A DNA stretch of 64,000 nucleotides, from positions 386,001-450,000 of the forward strand of contig NZ_CP150265.1 in the NCBI RefSeq assembly GCF_037976325.1, in the 5' to 3' direction. The first letter of the stretch is position 1. Each line of letters begins with the position of its first letter. Shown piece after piece: positions 1 through 9,541 of the stretch. The notes beneath the pieces were generated by a model. The model searched no databases and was not told where the DNA came from. It worked only from the letters and a program-made list of their open reading frames with translations. This DNA comes from Paenibacillus sp. FSL K6-3182 (lineage in GTDB: Bacteria > Bacillota > Bacilli > Paenibacillales > Paenibacillaceae). The translations under genes and the position numbers were made by a program.

Positions 1-1
1 T

Positions 2-244
2 CTCTATATTAAAGGGGAGATGTATCCAACATCCTTCAAAATTAATGAGCTGGAAGAAAGACTGCAGACGTATGGTTTCTTTCGTTGTCATCGTTCTTAC
101 ATCGTTAATTTGCAAAAGGTAAGAGAAGTCATTACCTTCACACGCAATAGCTATAGCTTGGTGCTTGATGATCATTTAAAGACTAACGTACCGCTGTCAA
201 AAACAAAAATGGCTGAGTTAAAGGAAATGATCGGGCTTAAATAA
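2..244 (+). CDS. LytTR-domain DNA-binding regulator, C-terminal part (5' end outside window)
   Basis: The reading frame is open to the left edge, so the gene begins upstream of the window. The visible 80 residues match the end of a LytTR DNA-binding domain: an I-K-G-E strand, then ELEERL, the conserved FFRCHRSYIVN segment, and a C-terminal PLSKTK motif. Such proteins bind direct repeats in promoters. In Bacillota, small LytTR regulators often sit immediately before a two-gene ABC-2 exporter, as here, and control it. No receiver domain can be seen, so a stand-alone LytTR protein and a LytR/AlgR-type response regulator are both possible. Confidence 0.85.
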   Translation, partial: LYIKGEMYPTSFKINELEERLQTYGFFRCHRSYIVNLQKVREVITFTRNSYSLVLDDHLKTNVPLSKTKMAELKEMIGLK

Positions 245-417
245 GCGCCACTCACCGAAACCGCTGCTCCAAACCACGTGATTATTGCGCTATTCAGCCC
301 GTAATAAGCATCATTCACCCCTTAGTATGCTCCATTCAATGCGATTATAATGCGTCTCTCCCTGCTCTCGCCTAAGATGAAGGTAGATCGGATAATACAA
401 CGGAGGTTGAGAGCGGC

Positions 418-1266
418 ATGCAAAATATAATTGAAGTGACTTCATTAGAGAAATCATTTTCGAATTCCAGGGCGTTAAAGAATGTTTCCTTTAACGTAAG
501 GAAGGGTGAGATTTTCGGATTTCTAGGACCAAGCGGATCGGGCAAAACAACAACCATCAAAATATTAACAGCACAGTCGAAGCCGACCTCGGGGAGTGCC
601 TATGTATTTGGAGTTCCCACGAGTAAATTGCGAGAAGAGAAGTATCGCAAAAAAATTGGAATCATTACAGACAATACGTCTTTGTATGCTCGCTTGTCTG
701 TTTACGATAATTTGAAGTTTTTTTGTGATTTATACGATGTGCCCGAAGACCGGATTCATGTCGTGCTGCAGATGGTGAATTTGGAGCAAGAGAGCAAGAA
801 GATGGTATCTAAATTATCCAAGGGCATGCTTCAACGGGTCATTCTCGCTCGGGCTTTCCTGCATGAACCAGAGCTCTTGTTTCTGGATGAGCCCACATCA
901 GCGCTTGACCCTGTAAATACGAAGCATATTTATGAAGGCTTGTTGCAATTGAAAGCAAAGGGTACAACCATTTTTTTAACGACACATGATATGAATGAAG
1001 CCGAAACTTTATGTGACCGCGTTGCTTTCCTAAACAATGGAACGATTCAATTGCTCGATGAACCAAAGAAGCTGCGTGAGCAGCATAGCGATGCAACCAT
1101 TACAGTGGAGCTAATTGATGGGTCAACGGTTATTGTACCAAAGGGATCTGAAGGGGCGCAGAAGGTATTTGACTATATGAGCAAAAACCAAGTAGCATCC
1201 ATTCAATCGAACTTTCCAACATTAGGCGATATTTTTGTAGAAGTGACTGGGAGGAAACTATCATGA
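418..1266 (+). CDS. ABC-2 type exporter, ATP-binding subunit
   Basis: This 282-residue nucleotide-binding subunit would power the membrane partner encoded next. Visible motifs are Walker A (GPSGSGKTT, about residues 39-47), the signature LSKGMLQRV, Walker B followed by LFLDEPTSALD, and the switch histidine in TTHDMNEAE. The C-terminal 60 residues resemble the small regulatory tail of drug or bacitracin-type exporters. The ATG follows a purine-rich CGGAGG at an acceptable distance. The stop overlaps the permease start by four bases (ATGA), indicating translational coupling. The substrate cannot be told from sequence; drug, peptide or lantibiotic export are typical for LytTR-linked pairs. Confidence 0.93.
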   Translation: MQNIIEVTSLEKSFSNSRALKNVSFNVRKGEIFGFLGPSGSGKTTTIKILTAQSKPTSGSAYVFGVPTSKLREEKYRKKIGIITDNTSLYARLSVYDNLKFFCDLYDVPEDRIHVVLQMVNLEQESKKMVSKLSKGMLQRVILARAFLHEPELLFLDEPTSALDPVNTKHIYEGLLQLKAKGTTIFLTTHDMNEAETLCDRVAFLNNGTIQLLDEPKKLREQHSDATITVELIDGSTVIVPKGSEGAQKVFDYMSKNQVASIQSNFPTLGDIFVEVTGRKLS

Positions 1267-1973
1267 CATTTTCAATGAAGCGAGTAAGGGCCATTTTGCA
1301 AAAAGACTATAAAGACGTATCTCGAAACATGTATATAACCACGACATTGATCCTTCCTTTAATCCTTGCTGCTTTTTTTGGGCGCATTGGCGGGAATACC
1401 ATTGATGTACATTATTTGATCATCAATATGGCCTTAATTTTAGTAGCTACTTATGTGCAGTCGGCCTTGGTAGCTGAAGAGAAAGAAAAAAACACATTGC
1501 GCGGACTCATGCTGTCACCGGCGAGTATTTTCGAAATTTTTTGCGGCAAAAGCTTGCTAAGCTTTATTGCGAGCACGGTTATTATTATACTCTCTGCTTT
1601 ACTTACCGATTATCATCCGAAAAACCTATTGGTCATTATCATCGCAATATTTTTATCTTCCGTTTTTTACTTGGGCTTAGGCACGTTCATCGGTTTGCTA
1701 ACCAAATCGGTGATGGAAGCCTCCGTTGCGATCATGCCGGCTTTTGTCATTTTTGCTTTTGGGTCATTGATTACACCGTTGATGGATCAGTATCCAATCC
1801 TGACCATTGCCAATTACATGCCAAACCTGCAGCTGATTGAGCTAGCGAAGCAAGTAGAGGCAGGTGCAGGGCTGGCAGACGTATTGTCCCATTTAGCTAT
1901 TATTTTTGTGTGGATTATTGCGATGTATGCTGTATGCTTGTACGTATACAAAAAACGTATGGTGGACGAATAA
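1263..1973 (+). CDS. ABC-2 type exporter, membrane subunit
   Basis: The 236-residue protein has about six hydrophobic segments, starting after a short basic N-terminus (KRVRAILQKDYKDVSRN), and fits the ABC-2 permease family in size. The motif EEKEKNTLRGLMLSPAS, between the second and third segments, is the cytoplasmic coupling region typical of this family. The ATG overlaps the stop of the ATPase gene, so the two subunits are made together. A strong terminator follows, which ends this transcription unit before the YesN gene. Confidence 0.9.
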   Translation: MTFSMKRVRAILQKDYKDVSRNMYITTTLILPLILAAFFGRIGGNTIDVHYLIINMALILVATYVQSALVAEEKEKNTLRGLMLSPASIFEIFCGKSLLSFIASTVIIILSALLTDYHPKNLLVIIIAIFLSSVFYLGLGTFIGLLTKSVMEASVAIMPAFVIFAFGSLITPLMDQYPILTIANYMPNLQLIELAKQVEAGAGLADVLSHLAIIFVWIIAMYAVCLYVYKKRMVDE

Positions 1974-2036
1974 AGAAAAGTAGTATATGAAATGGTGGAC
2001 GGAGCAGCATGATTTTGCTGCCGCTTAAGCCAAGAG

Positions 2037-2065
2037 AACCCGAGCCGCTTGCGGCCGGGTTTTTC
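2037..2065 (+). terminator. Rho-independent terminator after the ABC-2 exporter
   Basis: AACCCG-A-GCCGC and GCGGC-CGGGTT form a GC-rich hairpin with a two-base loop, followed by TTTTT. It separates the exporter from the YesN-YesM operon. Confidence 0.85.
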
Positions 2066-2170
2066 GACATTTTCCTGAATCAAAGAATTGTAAGCTGGTG
2101 TATTCTCATGCATAATTGGAGTATATTGTTACGGCTCGTATATTGGCATTTACAGACTGGAGAGGCTTCG

Positions 2171-3796
2171 ATGTATAAAGTAATTATTGTCGATGATGAA
2201 GCGGTTGTCCGAATCGGATTAAAAAATACAATCAATTGGAATGAGCATGGCTTCGAATTGATTGGTGATTACGCTAACGGTCGAGAAGCGTGGGATGCCG
2301 TAGAATTGGATAGGCCGGAGCTCGTTATTTCAGACATCAGTATGCCGTTTATGGACGGATTAGAGCTTGCTGGTTTAATTTCCGCTCAATTCCCGTATAT
2401 AAAAATGATTATATTAACAGGCTATGACGAATTTGAGTATGCGCAGCAGGCGATTCGGCTTAAAATTTCTGATTTCATTCTGAAACCGATTACAGCGCAA
2501 GAGATACGCCAGCTCCTGGATCGAATTAAAGCAGAGATGGATGAAGAGAAGCAACGTCGTGAAGATCTGGGCAGGCTAAACAACCAGCTGGAGCACAGTC
2601 TTCCGCTGCTTAAAGAGCGATTTCTAGAGCGTTTAGTTGCGGTTGGTTTAGGAAAAGGGGAAATCGCAGAACGTTTTGCTTATTTCAATCTGCCGCCGAT
2701 ATCACCGCTATATTTGGTCATGGTCGTAGATATCGACGATTTTGGCGACCGGGAACTGTCCTCCTATGAGCATGATGTCGAATTTTTACGATTCGCTGCT
2801 TATGATATTTTTAATGAAACGCTGGACCGAGAGCATGTGCTGACCTTCCGAACCCGTGAGGAGCGAATGGTTGCCATCATTTTTGGACATGACAGTGAAA
2901 GCCTCTTGTATGAACAAGGATTTTCGCTTGCTGAGGAGGTCCGCTATCATATTGAGAAATATTTGAAGTTTACAGTGACGATAGGAATCGGACGAACATG
3001 TACGCTTGCTGAACAGCTGCCGTTATCTTACAAGAGTGCGTTGTCGGTGCTGGACTATCGTTTTCTGCTAGGTAAGAATAGAGTGCTAAGCATTATTGAT
3101 ATAGAAGGAAAACCTTCCGGATACATGCCGCTGAGTCATGACCTCGACCGCAAGCTGGCTGCTGCTGTTAAGACAGGCGCCATTCAAGAAGCCTACCAAT
3201 TAATTGAACAAGGGGTAGCGGAGCTGAAAACATCTCTTGTTCCAGTAGAAGCCTGTATGCTGCAAATGCAAAAGGTTGTTCTCTCGCTGATGAACTCTGT
3301 ACAGGAGCTAGCTGTTCGAGAGCAGGAATCACCGTTCGAGCAGCAAATGAAGCTGATGAATGTGTTCAAATTCAAGACGCTGGATGAGGTTGAGATTTGG
3401 CTAAAGGACATGGTAAGCTCCGTTATTTCTACTATAGCGGATAACCGTAATTATTTGACCAACATGCAAATTCATCGCGCGGTGGAGTATATCGATACAA
3501 ACTATGCCAATGAAAAGATGTCGTTGCAGGACTTATGCCGTCATGTGCTCATGAGCTCAAGCTACTTCAGTCTCGTGTTCAAACAGCATACAGGAGAGAC
3601 GTTTATTGAGTATTTGACCGGTGTAAGGGTGGCCAAGGCGAAGGAACTGCTTCACAATTCGGCGATGAAGCTGTATGAAATTGCGGAGCAGGTGGGCTAC
3701 AAGGACCCGAATTATTTTAGCATTTTATTTAAGAAGCACACAGGTATAACGCCAAAGGATTACAGAGAGAAACAAATAAAGGGGAGCGGAGCCTAA
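2171..3796 (+). CDS. YesN-type response regulator (receiver plus AraC HTH)
   Basis: This 541-residue cytoplasmic regulator has an N-terminal receiver domain (about 1-120) with phosphoacceptor Asp55 in ISDISMP and the conserved Lys in ILKPI. A long middle region follows, and the C-terminal AraC/XylS double helix-turn-helix lies at about 440-541 (SYFSLVFKQHTGETF, then YKDPNYFSILFKKHTG). I place the start at the ATG giving MYKVIIVDDE, preceded by GGAGAGG, rather than at an ATG 54 codons upstream that lies on the terminator. One base separates its stop from the kinase gene, so the pair is cotranscribed. It probably activates the transporter genes downstream. Confidence 0.93.
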   Translation: MYKVIIVDDEAVVRIGLKNTINWNEHGFELIGDYANGREAWDAVELDRPELVISDISMPFMDGLELAGLISAQFPYIKMIILTGYDEFEYAQQAIRLKISDFILKPITAQEIRQLLDRIKAEMDEEKQRREDLGRLNNQLEHSLPLLKERFLERLVAVGLGKGEIAERFAYFNLPPISPLYLVMVVDIDDFGDRELSSYEHDVEFLRFAAYDIFNETLDREHVLTFRTREERMVAIIFGHDSESLLYEQGFSLAEEVRYHIEKYLKFTVTIGIGRTCTLAEQLPLSYKSALSVLDYRFLLGKNRVLSIIDIEGKPSGYMPLSHDLDRKLAAAVKTGAIQEAYQLIEQGVAELKTSLVPVEACMLQMQKVVLSLMNSVQELAVREQESPFEQQMKLMNVFKFKTLDEVEIWLKDMVSSVISTIADNRNYLTNMQIHRAVEYIDTNYANEKMSLQDLCRHVLMSSSYFSLVFKQHTGETFIEYLTGVRVAKAKELLHNSAMKLYEIAEQVGYKDPNYFSILFKKHTGITPKDYREKQIKGSGA

Positions 3797-3797
3797 C

Positions 3798-5582
3798 ATG
3801 CTCAAAGATCGGTTCTTTCCTTTATTTCCGCTAAAAAGCATTCAATCCAATATATCTTTAGCTTTTTCTATGTTGATTTTGGCTGCTATCGTATTAACAA
3901 GTCTAGTAAGCTATCAAGTTTCCGTAGCGGCGGTTGAGCGAAATTCGAAAGGCTACATTGAGGAAATTATTAAGCAGGTCAACCTAAATATTCAATCGTA
4001 TGTCGACAATATGGAAAATATTTCACTGCTCGCCTTAACGAATAAAGACGTCAAGTATTACATATCAGACAATAACTTCATCAGCGCAGAGAACCGCCGC
4101 ACGTACGAGAAGCAAATTTCCGACTTGTTCCAGGCGATCTTGTATACTCGCAAGGACATTGCATCCATTATGGTGTTTGGATACAATGGACGATTTGTTT
4201 CTGACCGCCGAATTACTACCTTAAATCCAAATACAAAGACAGAGGATCAAGAGTGGTATCAGCTGGCAAAAGCGGCAGGCGGCAGGTCCGTCGTTTCTGC
4301 TCCTCATGTACAAAGCTTAATTGAAAACGAATACCGCTGGGTTGTTTCTCTGAGTCGAGAGCTTAAGAGCACAGATGGAATTAAGGCGGATGGCGTACTT
4401 CTCGTTGATCTAAACTTAAGTGTCATTAATGACATTTGCGAAAATATTAACCTCGGCAAAAAAGGTTATCTCTTCATCGTGGATAACGAAGGTCATATCG
4501 TCTATCATCCGCAGCAGCAGCTCATCGATAGCAAATTGCGTACAGAGCGTATTGAAGAAGTTTTGCAGGCTCCAAGTGGTCAATCCTTCGTCGTGAACGA
4601 GGGTGGAGACAAACGTATTTACTCCGTGCAGGACACAAACTTTGGTTGGAGAATTGCAGGGGTGGCTTATTCAGATGATTTAATTGCAAACAAAGAGGGT
4701 CTGCGTAATTCCATTATTTTTTATTCCTTATGCGGCTTAGCCATTACGCTGTTGATTTCTATAGGATTGTCACATCGCTTATCCAAGCCTATTAAAGTAT
4801 TGCAATCCGACATGAAGCAAGTAGAGAAGGGCAACTTCAATATTCAGACGGAAATTGGTCAAATGAATGAAATTGGACAGCTGGGACGATCTTTTAACTT
4901 AATGGTCAGCCGAACCAAGTTTCTAATGGAGGAAACGATTTTAAATCAGGAAAATAAGCGAAAGAGCGAGCTGCTGCTGCTTCAATCGCAAATCAATCCT
5001 CATTTTTTATACAACACTCTCGATTCGATTGTGTGGATGGCTGAGCAGAAGCAGCATGAGGAGGTCGTTCTGATGACATCCGCTTTAGCTAAGCTGTTCC
5101 GCGCAAGCATTACGAAGGAAAAAGAGCTGGTTCCGATTCGAGTGGAAATTGAGCATATTACGAACTACTTGCTTATACAGAAAATGCGCTATAACGATGA
5201 GCTTAATTATGTCATTGATATGGATGAATCGATTCTTGATTATAAAACGTTAAAAATATTGCTACAGCCTTTTGTAGAAAATGCGATCTATCATGGCATC
5301 CGGAACATGTATGGCATGGATGATGGATTAATTACGATACGCGGAAGGCAGGCAGGCGATCAAATTATTTTTGAGGTAGAGGATAACGGCCAAGGGATGT
5401 CAGCGGAACAGCTAGGGAAGCTTCTCTACAGCAATTTGGAGGAAAATGCCAACCAGGGCATCGGGATACGCAATGTAAACGAGCGAATCAAGCTTTATTT
5501 TGGGCATGAGTATGGCATTCAAATTCGCAGCGAAATTGAAGAGGGCACCTGTATTACGATCGTAATACCGAAGCTTGATTAA
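3798..5582 (+). CDS. YesM-type sensor histidine kinase
   Basis: The 594-residue membrane kinase has one TM near residues 18-40, an extracellular Cache-like sensor region of about 260 residues, a second TM near 308-330, a HAMP domain (HRLSKPIKVLQSDM), a His_kinase domain with the phosphorylated His in QINPHFLYNTLD, and an HATPase_c domain with the N-box LQPFVENAIYHG and the G-box DNGQGMS. This is the standard YesM/LytS architecture. It phosphorylates the YesN protein encoded just upstream. The following gene encodes a membrane-anchored sugar-binding protein that could act as its ligand sensor. Confidence 0.93.
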   Translation: MLKDRFFPLFPLKSIQSNISLAFSMLILAAIVLTSLVSYQVSVAAVERNSKGYIEEIIKQVNLNIQSYVDNMENISLLALTNKDVKYYISDNNFISAENRRTYEKQISDLFQAILYTRKDIASIMVFGYNGRFVSDRRITTLNPNTKTEDQEWYQLAKAAGGRSVVSAPHVQSLIENEYRWVVSLSRELKSTDGIKADGVLLVDLNLSVINDICENINLGKKGYLFIVDNEGHIVYHPQQQLIDSKLRTERIEEVLQAPSGQSFVVNEGGDKRIYSVQDTNFGWRIAGVAYSDDLIANKEGLRNSIIFYSLCGLAITLLISIGLSHRLSKPIKVLQSDMKQVEKGNFNIQTEIGQMNEIGQLGRSFNLMVSRTKFLMEETILNQENKRKSELLLLQSQINPHFLYNTLDSIVWMAEQKQHEEVVLMTSALAKLFRASITKEKELVPIRVEIEHITNYLLIQKMRYNDELNYVIDMDESILDYKTLKILLQPFVENAIYHGIRNMYGMDDGLITIRGRQAGDQIIFEVEDNGQGMSAEQLGKLLYSNLEENANQGIGIRNVNERIKLYFGHEYGIQIRSEIEEGTCITIVIPKLD

Positions 5583-5597
5583 GGGGGAAGCAAAATA

Positions 5598-6584
5598 ATG
5601 CGAAAGCATCGATTTACGCTGCTGCTAGTCGTGGCAATTGCGATGATTGCCATCTATTTTGTATTCAACTTTAATCTGCTTTTTGGTGTTAACCATGAAG
5701 AGAAAAATGTTACGGTCATTTTGAAATCCTTAAATATTCGACTTGATTTCTGGCAGGCAGTCAATCAAGGTGCGGAAGCAGCAGCTAAGGAAACAGGGCT
5801 GAACCTGAGTGTAGAAGGCCCGCTTATTGAAGGCGATTCCAATGCTCAAATTCAAATTCTGGAGGATGCGATCGCACGGAAGCCGCAGGCGATTGTCATT
5901 GATATGGTAATGGATAATCGAATGCCAGCTATTCTTGCCAAGGCGCGCGCTGCAGGAATCAAGCTGGTCATTATTAATCATTCTCCGAGTATGAAGCCTT
6001 CTCCTATTGTTGTTTCAAGCAACCATAAAGAAGCAGGGCAACTAGCAGGACAAACCTCCATTCAGGAAACGGACGGTGATCCGAATATTGCCGTTATAAG
6101 TGATTACGCGAGCTCGATTATTTCGCAAGAGAGGCTGGAGGGAATGCGCCTTGCATTGAAGGGCTACAAAGCGAGTGCAATGGAAACCTATTATGCAGAT
6201 GATTCCGAGGATCAAGCCTATGAAATTGCCAAGCGGCTGCTTCGAAGTGATTCCGGCATTAATACATTTATTACGCTCAATCAATCCGCGTCACAGGGGG
6301 TTGCAAGGCTGTTGAAGGAGTATAACGAGACAGGTGCTATTAATCTTATTGGATTTGATAGCACCAGTGATGAGGTTCAATTGCTGGAGTCGGGCATTAT
6401 GACAGCTTCTATTGTACAAAAGCCATTTAATATGGGTTATCTTGGCGTGAAAGCGGCGCTAAAGCTAATTGATGGAGAAAAAACCGAGCCTATCACCTAT
6501 ATCGAATCCAATGTCATCACGAAAGAAAATATGTATACAACGGAAAATCAGAAGCTGCTATTCCCATTTATAACGAGTAAGTAG
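5598..6584 (+). CDS. Membrane-anchored RbsB/XylF-like sugar-binding protein, probable sensor accessory
   Basis: The 328-residue protein has a single N-terminal hydrophobic helix (about residues 7-29) with no lipobox cysteine. A type I periplasmic-binding fold of the Peripla_BP_4/RbsB kind follows: repeated-subunit elements such as AIARKPQAIVID and LIGFDSTSDEV are visible. No RbsA/RbsC-type ATPase or permease is encoded nearby; the permeases downstream are CUT1 type and use a different binding-protein class. Comparable XylFII proteins of clostridia bind sugar and stimulate a LytS/YesM kinase. I infer the same sensory role here. It lies 15 bases after the kinase gene and has an AAGGGGG ribosome site. 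Confidence 0.85.
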   Translation: MRKHRFTLLLVVAIAMIAIYFVFNFNLLFGVNHEEKNVTVILKSLNIRLDFWQAVNQGAEAAAKETGLNLSVEGPLIEGDSNAQIQILEDAIARKPQAIVIDMVMDNRMPAILAKARAAGIKLVIINHSPSMKPSPIVVSSNHKEAGQLAGQTSIQETDGDPNIAVISDYASSIISQERLEGMRLALKGYKASAMETYYADDSEDQAYEIAKRLLRSDSGINTFITLNQSASQGVARLLKEYNETGAINLIGFDSTSDEVQLLESGIMTASIVQKPFNMGYLGVKAALKLIDGEKTEPITYIESNVITKENMYTTENQKLLFPFITSK

Positions 6585-6613
6585 ATTCCTATTTGGAAGG
6601 ATAATATAACCCT

Positions 6614-7897
6614 ATGCAGCGAAAACGTTATGGAACTAAGCCTCTTATGGTTGCTATCAGCCTTTTGTTAATTACAGTAGTTTCCTCATCGTGCATGAAC
6701 GAGAACCCAGAGCCAGTTGCAGCTCCGAAGGAGGAGCGGGCGTTGATTCGGTTTGTCGCCTCTGAATACAGTACGGAAACGAAGCCGCTGCTTGAGAAGC
6801 TGGTAAAAGAGTTTGAGAGGAAAAACCCTCTCATTGATGTAGAGCTGCAAGTAGCCAACTGGGATATACTCGATGGAATCTATACGACAATGATTAGCAA
6901 AAACCAGCCTCCCGATCTTCTGAATACGAATGTGTATGCCCATTACGCCAAGGATGGCTTGTTGAATAATATGGACGATATTATATCGCCTGAACTAGCG
7001 AATCGGCTGTATCCGAACTTAGTAGATATGGATCAGATAGATGGGGTGCAATACGCAATTCCATACGTAGCCACTACACGGAATTTATACTACAACAAGG
7101 AGCTGTTCCGCAAAGCGGGCATTGCCGCCCCTCCGACAACATGGTCGGAGCTGGAGCAGGCCGCAATGAAAATTAAAGCGCTTGGCGCAGCAGACGGCTT
7201 CGGAATTGACCTGTCGGACAATGAGACTCAGGCGACTTTGTCTTATATATTTTTTGGCTCGGGCGGAGATTGGATTAAGAATGGGAAATGGGCCATTAAT
7301 TCACCGACCAATGTGGAAGGATTGTCTTTTTTTAAAGAGCTGTTTGATAAAGGCTTGACTGAGCCAGAGCCAAACATAACGACTCGCGACGAGAAGCAGC
7401 GAATTATGGGCGGAGGCAATCTTGCTATGATGATATCCGGCAATTATTTCTCGGCAGTCGTCCCCAAAGAGTTTCCGGAGCTGGAATGGGGAAAGGGTCC
7501 GATTCCAGTAAAGGATGGTACATCGCCAATTACGTTTGGTGTACATGATCTGCTCGTTTCCTTCAAAACTGATCATACCAACAAAGAAGCGTTGTCCAAG
7601 TTTCTTGACTTCCTCTATGAAGACCGAGCTTATGAAGAAATGATTAAACGCGAAGGGTTTCTTCCCGTTACAACGACGGTGGGCGCCAAGCTGTCGGAGA
7701 AGAGCGAAGTGATTAAAAGCGATTTGGAAGCGTTAAGCAAAGCGAGGTTTTATCCGGCGAAGGAGCCTGCTTGGCAAGCGGTGCTTGATTATACCCGTAA
7801 GCTCGGTGAAGCTGTTCTATATGAGCAAATGACGCCAAAAGCGGCATTAGATGAATTGCAGTCTTTTGCAGAAAACAAGAGCAATCAGCAAAAATAA
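6614..7897 (+). CDS. Extracellular solute-binding protein family 1 (carbohydrate)
   Basis: This 427-residue secreted protein has a basic N-terminus, a hydrophobic core, and a cysteine in VSSSCM at about residue 27. It is probably a lipoprotein, although Ser at -3 is a poor lipobox residue. The mature part has CUT1 binding-protein features: RFVASEYSTETKPLL, then IPYVATTRNLYYNKELFRKAGI, then a GDW loop. It sits between the sensor genes and the main binding protein. A second SBP in this position may feed the sensor or broaden substrate range. Only 29 bases separate it from the preceding gene. Confidence 0.87.
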   Translation: MQRKRYGTKPLMVAISLLLITVVSSSCMNENPEPVAAPKEERALIRFVASEYSTETKPLLEKLVKEFERKNPLIDVELQVANWDILDGIYTTMISKNQPPDLLNTNVYAHYAKDGLLNNMDDIISPELANRLYPNLVDMDQIDGVQYAIPYVATTRNLYYNKELFRKAGIAAPPTTWSELEQAAMKIKALGAADGFGIDLSDNETQATLSYIFFGSGGDWIKNGKWAINSPTNVEGLSFFKELFDKGLTEPEPNITTRDEKQRIMGGGNLAMMISGNYFSAVVPKEFPELEWGKGPIPVKDGTSPITFGVHDLLVSFKTDHTNKEALSKFLDFLYEDRAYEEMIKREGFLPVTTTVGAKLSEKSEVIKSDLEALSKARFYPAKEPAWQAVLDYTRKLGEAVLYEQMTPKAALDELQSFAENKSNQQK

Positions 7898-8086
7898 GCG
7901 CTATCTTAGCGAAATTACTCGAAAAATAGCTTTATATGCACGGAAGAGAAGATAATAAAGAATATATGGAAGATATTCAATAGAGATTATAGCCCTCCCA
8001 ATTTATGATGAAATTACACGATGGAGCAGCAAGATGAGCCCCTAAGTACAGTGTAAAAAACATCATTTTTGGGAGGGTTTGCTTTA

Positions 8087-9454
8087 ATGATTATGAAGAA
8101 AAAGATTGCAGCGCTTGGTATCGCCGTTATTTTGGCTGCCGTATCGTTAGTTGGATGTGGCTCGAATAGCAATAATGGTGGAGCAGCTACTAATGCACCT
8201 ACAAAGGAGCCGGCTGCTGAAGCGACGGACGCACCTGCTGCTACCGACACGACGGTTAAGCTAACAGGCGATTTCGAAATTCAATATTTTGTGGGCGGGT
8301 ATGGCGATAAATGGTGGAAAAAAGTTATTGCTGATTTCCAAGCTGCAAATCCGGAGCTTAACATTAAAGAATCCGCAGGACCTAAAATTAACGATCAAAA
8401 TAGACCGCGCTGGATCGGCGGCAACCCGCCAGATTTCGTATACATCGATGGTCCGGTATTGAACGATCGCCAAATGGTTGAAGACGGCCAGTTGGAAGAT
8501 TTGACGGATTGGCTGAAAGATGCCAAAAACGTTGACGGTGATCTAATCAGCGACATTTTAGCTCAACCTGCTCAACAATTTGACGGTAAAGTATACAACA
8601 TTCCACTCGTATTGAACTCATGGGGTGTTTTCTGGAACAAAGCGCTCTTCAAGGAAAAAGGCTGGGCTGAGCCAACTGACTTCCCATCGTTCCTTGCTGT
8701 AAGCGAAAAAATCAAAGCAGACGGCATTACGCCGTTCATTCACACAGGTAAATACCCGTACTATATCAATGGCTCGTTCCTGTATCCGGCTATCGTATCA
8801 GCAAACAACAATGATTTCTCTATTCTTCAAGATATGGCTGCTAACAAAGTAGAAGCTTTTGAAAGCCCTGCTGTTCTAGCTGCATTGAATAAAATCGTAG
8901 AAATGCGCGATAAGGATTACATCGACAAAGCTTCCATCCAAATCAATCACACTGATTCACAAATGCTGTTCCTGCAAAATAAAGATGCTTTCATTGTGAA
9001 TGGCCTTTGGCTGCCTAATGAAATGGCTAAAGACGTTCCTGCTGGCTTTGACTTTGGTTTCATTCCTTCCATTACGCAAGAAGCAGGCGGTAAAGTGGTT
9101 GCGAATACATCCACAGCTACTGTTGCCATCGCGAAAAAAGCGAAAAATAAAGAAGCAGCTAAAGCGTTCTTGCAATTCATTTTCTCGAAAGATCAAGCTT
9201 CACAATGGGCTGAGCTAAGCGGCGCTCCTTCCAACATTAAAGGCGACATCAGCAGCTCCAATGCGCCAAGCCATGTTAAAGATGCTGCTAAATATTTGAC
9301 AGATCCTAACACGGTTGTTATCCCAACAATCACTTACAACGCAGACGTTGATAAAGCGATGATGGATGCAACAGATGCACTGACGATTAGCAAAATTACG
9401 CCTGAAGAGTGGGTTAAGCGGGTAACTGACGTGGTGAAAAAGGTTAGCAAATAA
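8087..9454 (+). CDS. Sugar ABC transporter, solute-binding lipoprotein
   Basis: The ATG chosen is preceded by GGGAGGG at ten bases; a TTG lying on that ribosome site was rejected. The 455-residue product has a lipoprotein signal ending SLVGC, an Ala/Thr-rich linker, and a CUT1 family-1 binding domain (NIPLVLNSWGVFWNKALFKEKGW, in segments). Codon choice is notably uniform, as in highly expressed genes. About 190 bases upstream hold no gene and probably carry the transporter promoter. A perfect hairpin follows the stop, before the first permease. This is the principal capture subunit for the two permeases downstream. Confidence 0.93.
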   Translation: MIMKKKIAALGIAVILAAVSLVGCGSNSNNGGAATNAPTKEPAAEATDAPAATDTTVKLTGDFEIQYFVGGYGDKWWKKVIADFQAANPELNIKESAGPKINDQNRPRWIGGNPPDFVYIDGPVLNDRQMVEDGQLEDLTDWLKDAKNVDGDLISDILAQPAQQFDGKVYNIPLVLNSWGVFWNKALFKEKGWAEPTDFPSFLAVSEKIKADGITPFIHTGKYPYYINGSFLYPAIVSANNNDFSILQDMAANKVEAFESPAVLAALNKIVEMRDKDYIDKASIQINHTDSQMLFLQNKDAFIVNGLWLPNEMAKDVPAGFDFGFIPSITQEAGGKVVANTSTATVAIAKKAKNKEAAKAFLQFIFSKDQASQWAELSGAPSNIKGDISSSNAPSHVKDAAKYLTDPNTVVIPTITYNADVDKAMMDATDALTISKITPEEWVKRVTDVVKKVSK

Positions 9455-9483
9455 TAAGCCTTCAAAAGATTGACGGCAGAGAT

Positions 9484-9508
9484 TGATCGAGGCACAACGC
9501 CTCGATCA
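9484..9508 (+). promoter_or_regulatory. Intercistronic hairpin between binding protein and permease genes
   Basis: TGATCGAGGC, loop ACAAC, GCCTCGATCA forms a perfect 10-bp stem with only a short T-rich stretch after it. Hairpins in this place commonly protect the upstream message and raise binding-protein levels over permease levels. It could also be a leaky terminator. Confidence 0.7.
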
Positions 9509-9541
9509 CTTTCTGTGAATTTACTCGGAGGGATGGAAGGT

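Noticed and set aside
2009..2170. Extended N-terminus for the first YesN gene
   Set aside because: The extra 54 codons lie on the terminator of the preceding operon, and the receiver domain begins exactly at the later ATG with its own ribosome site.
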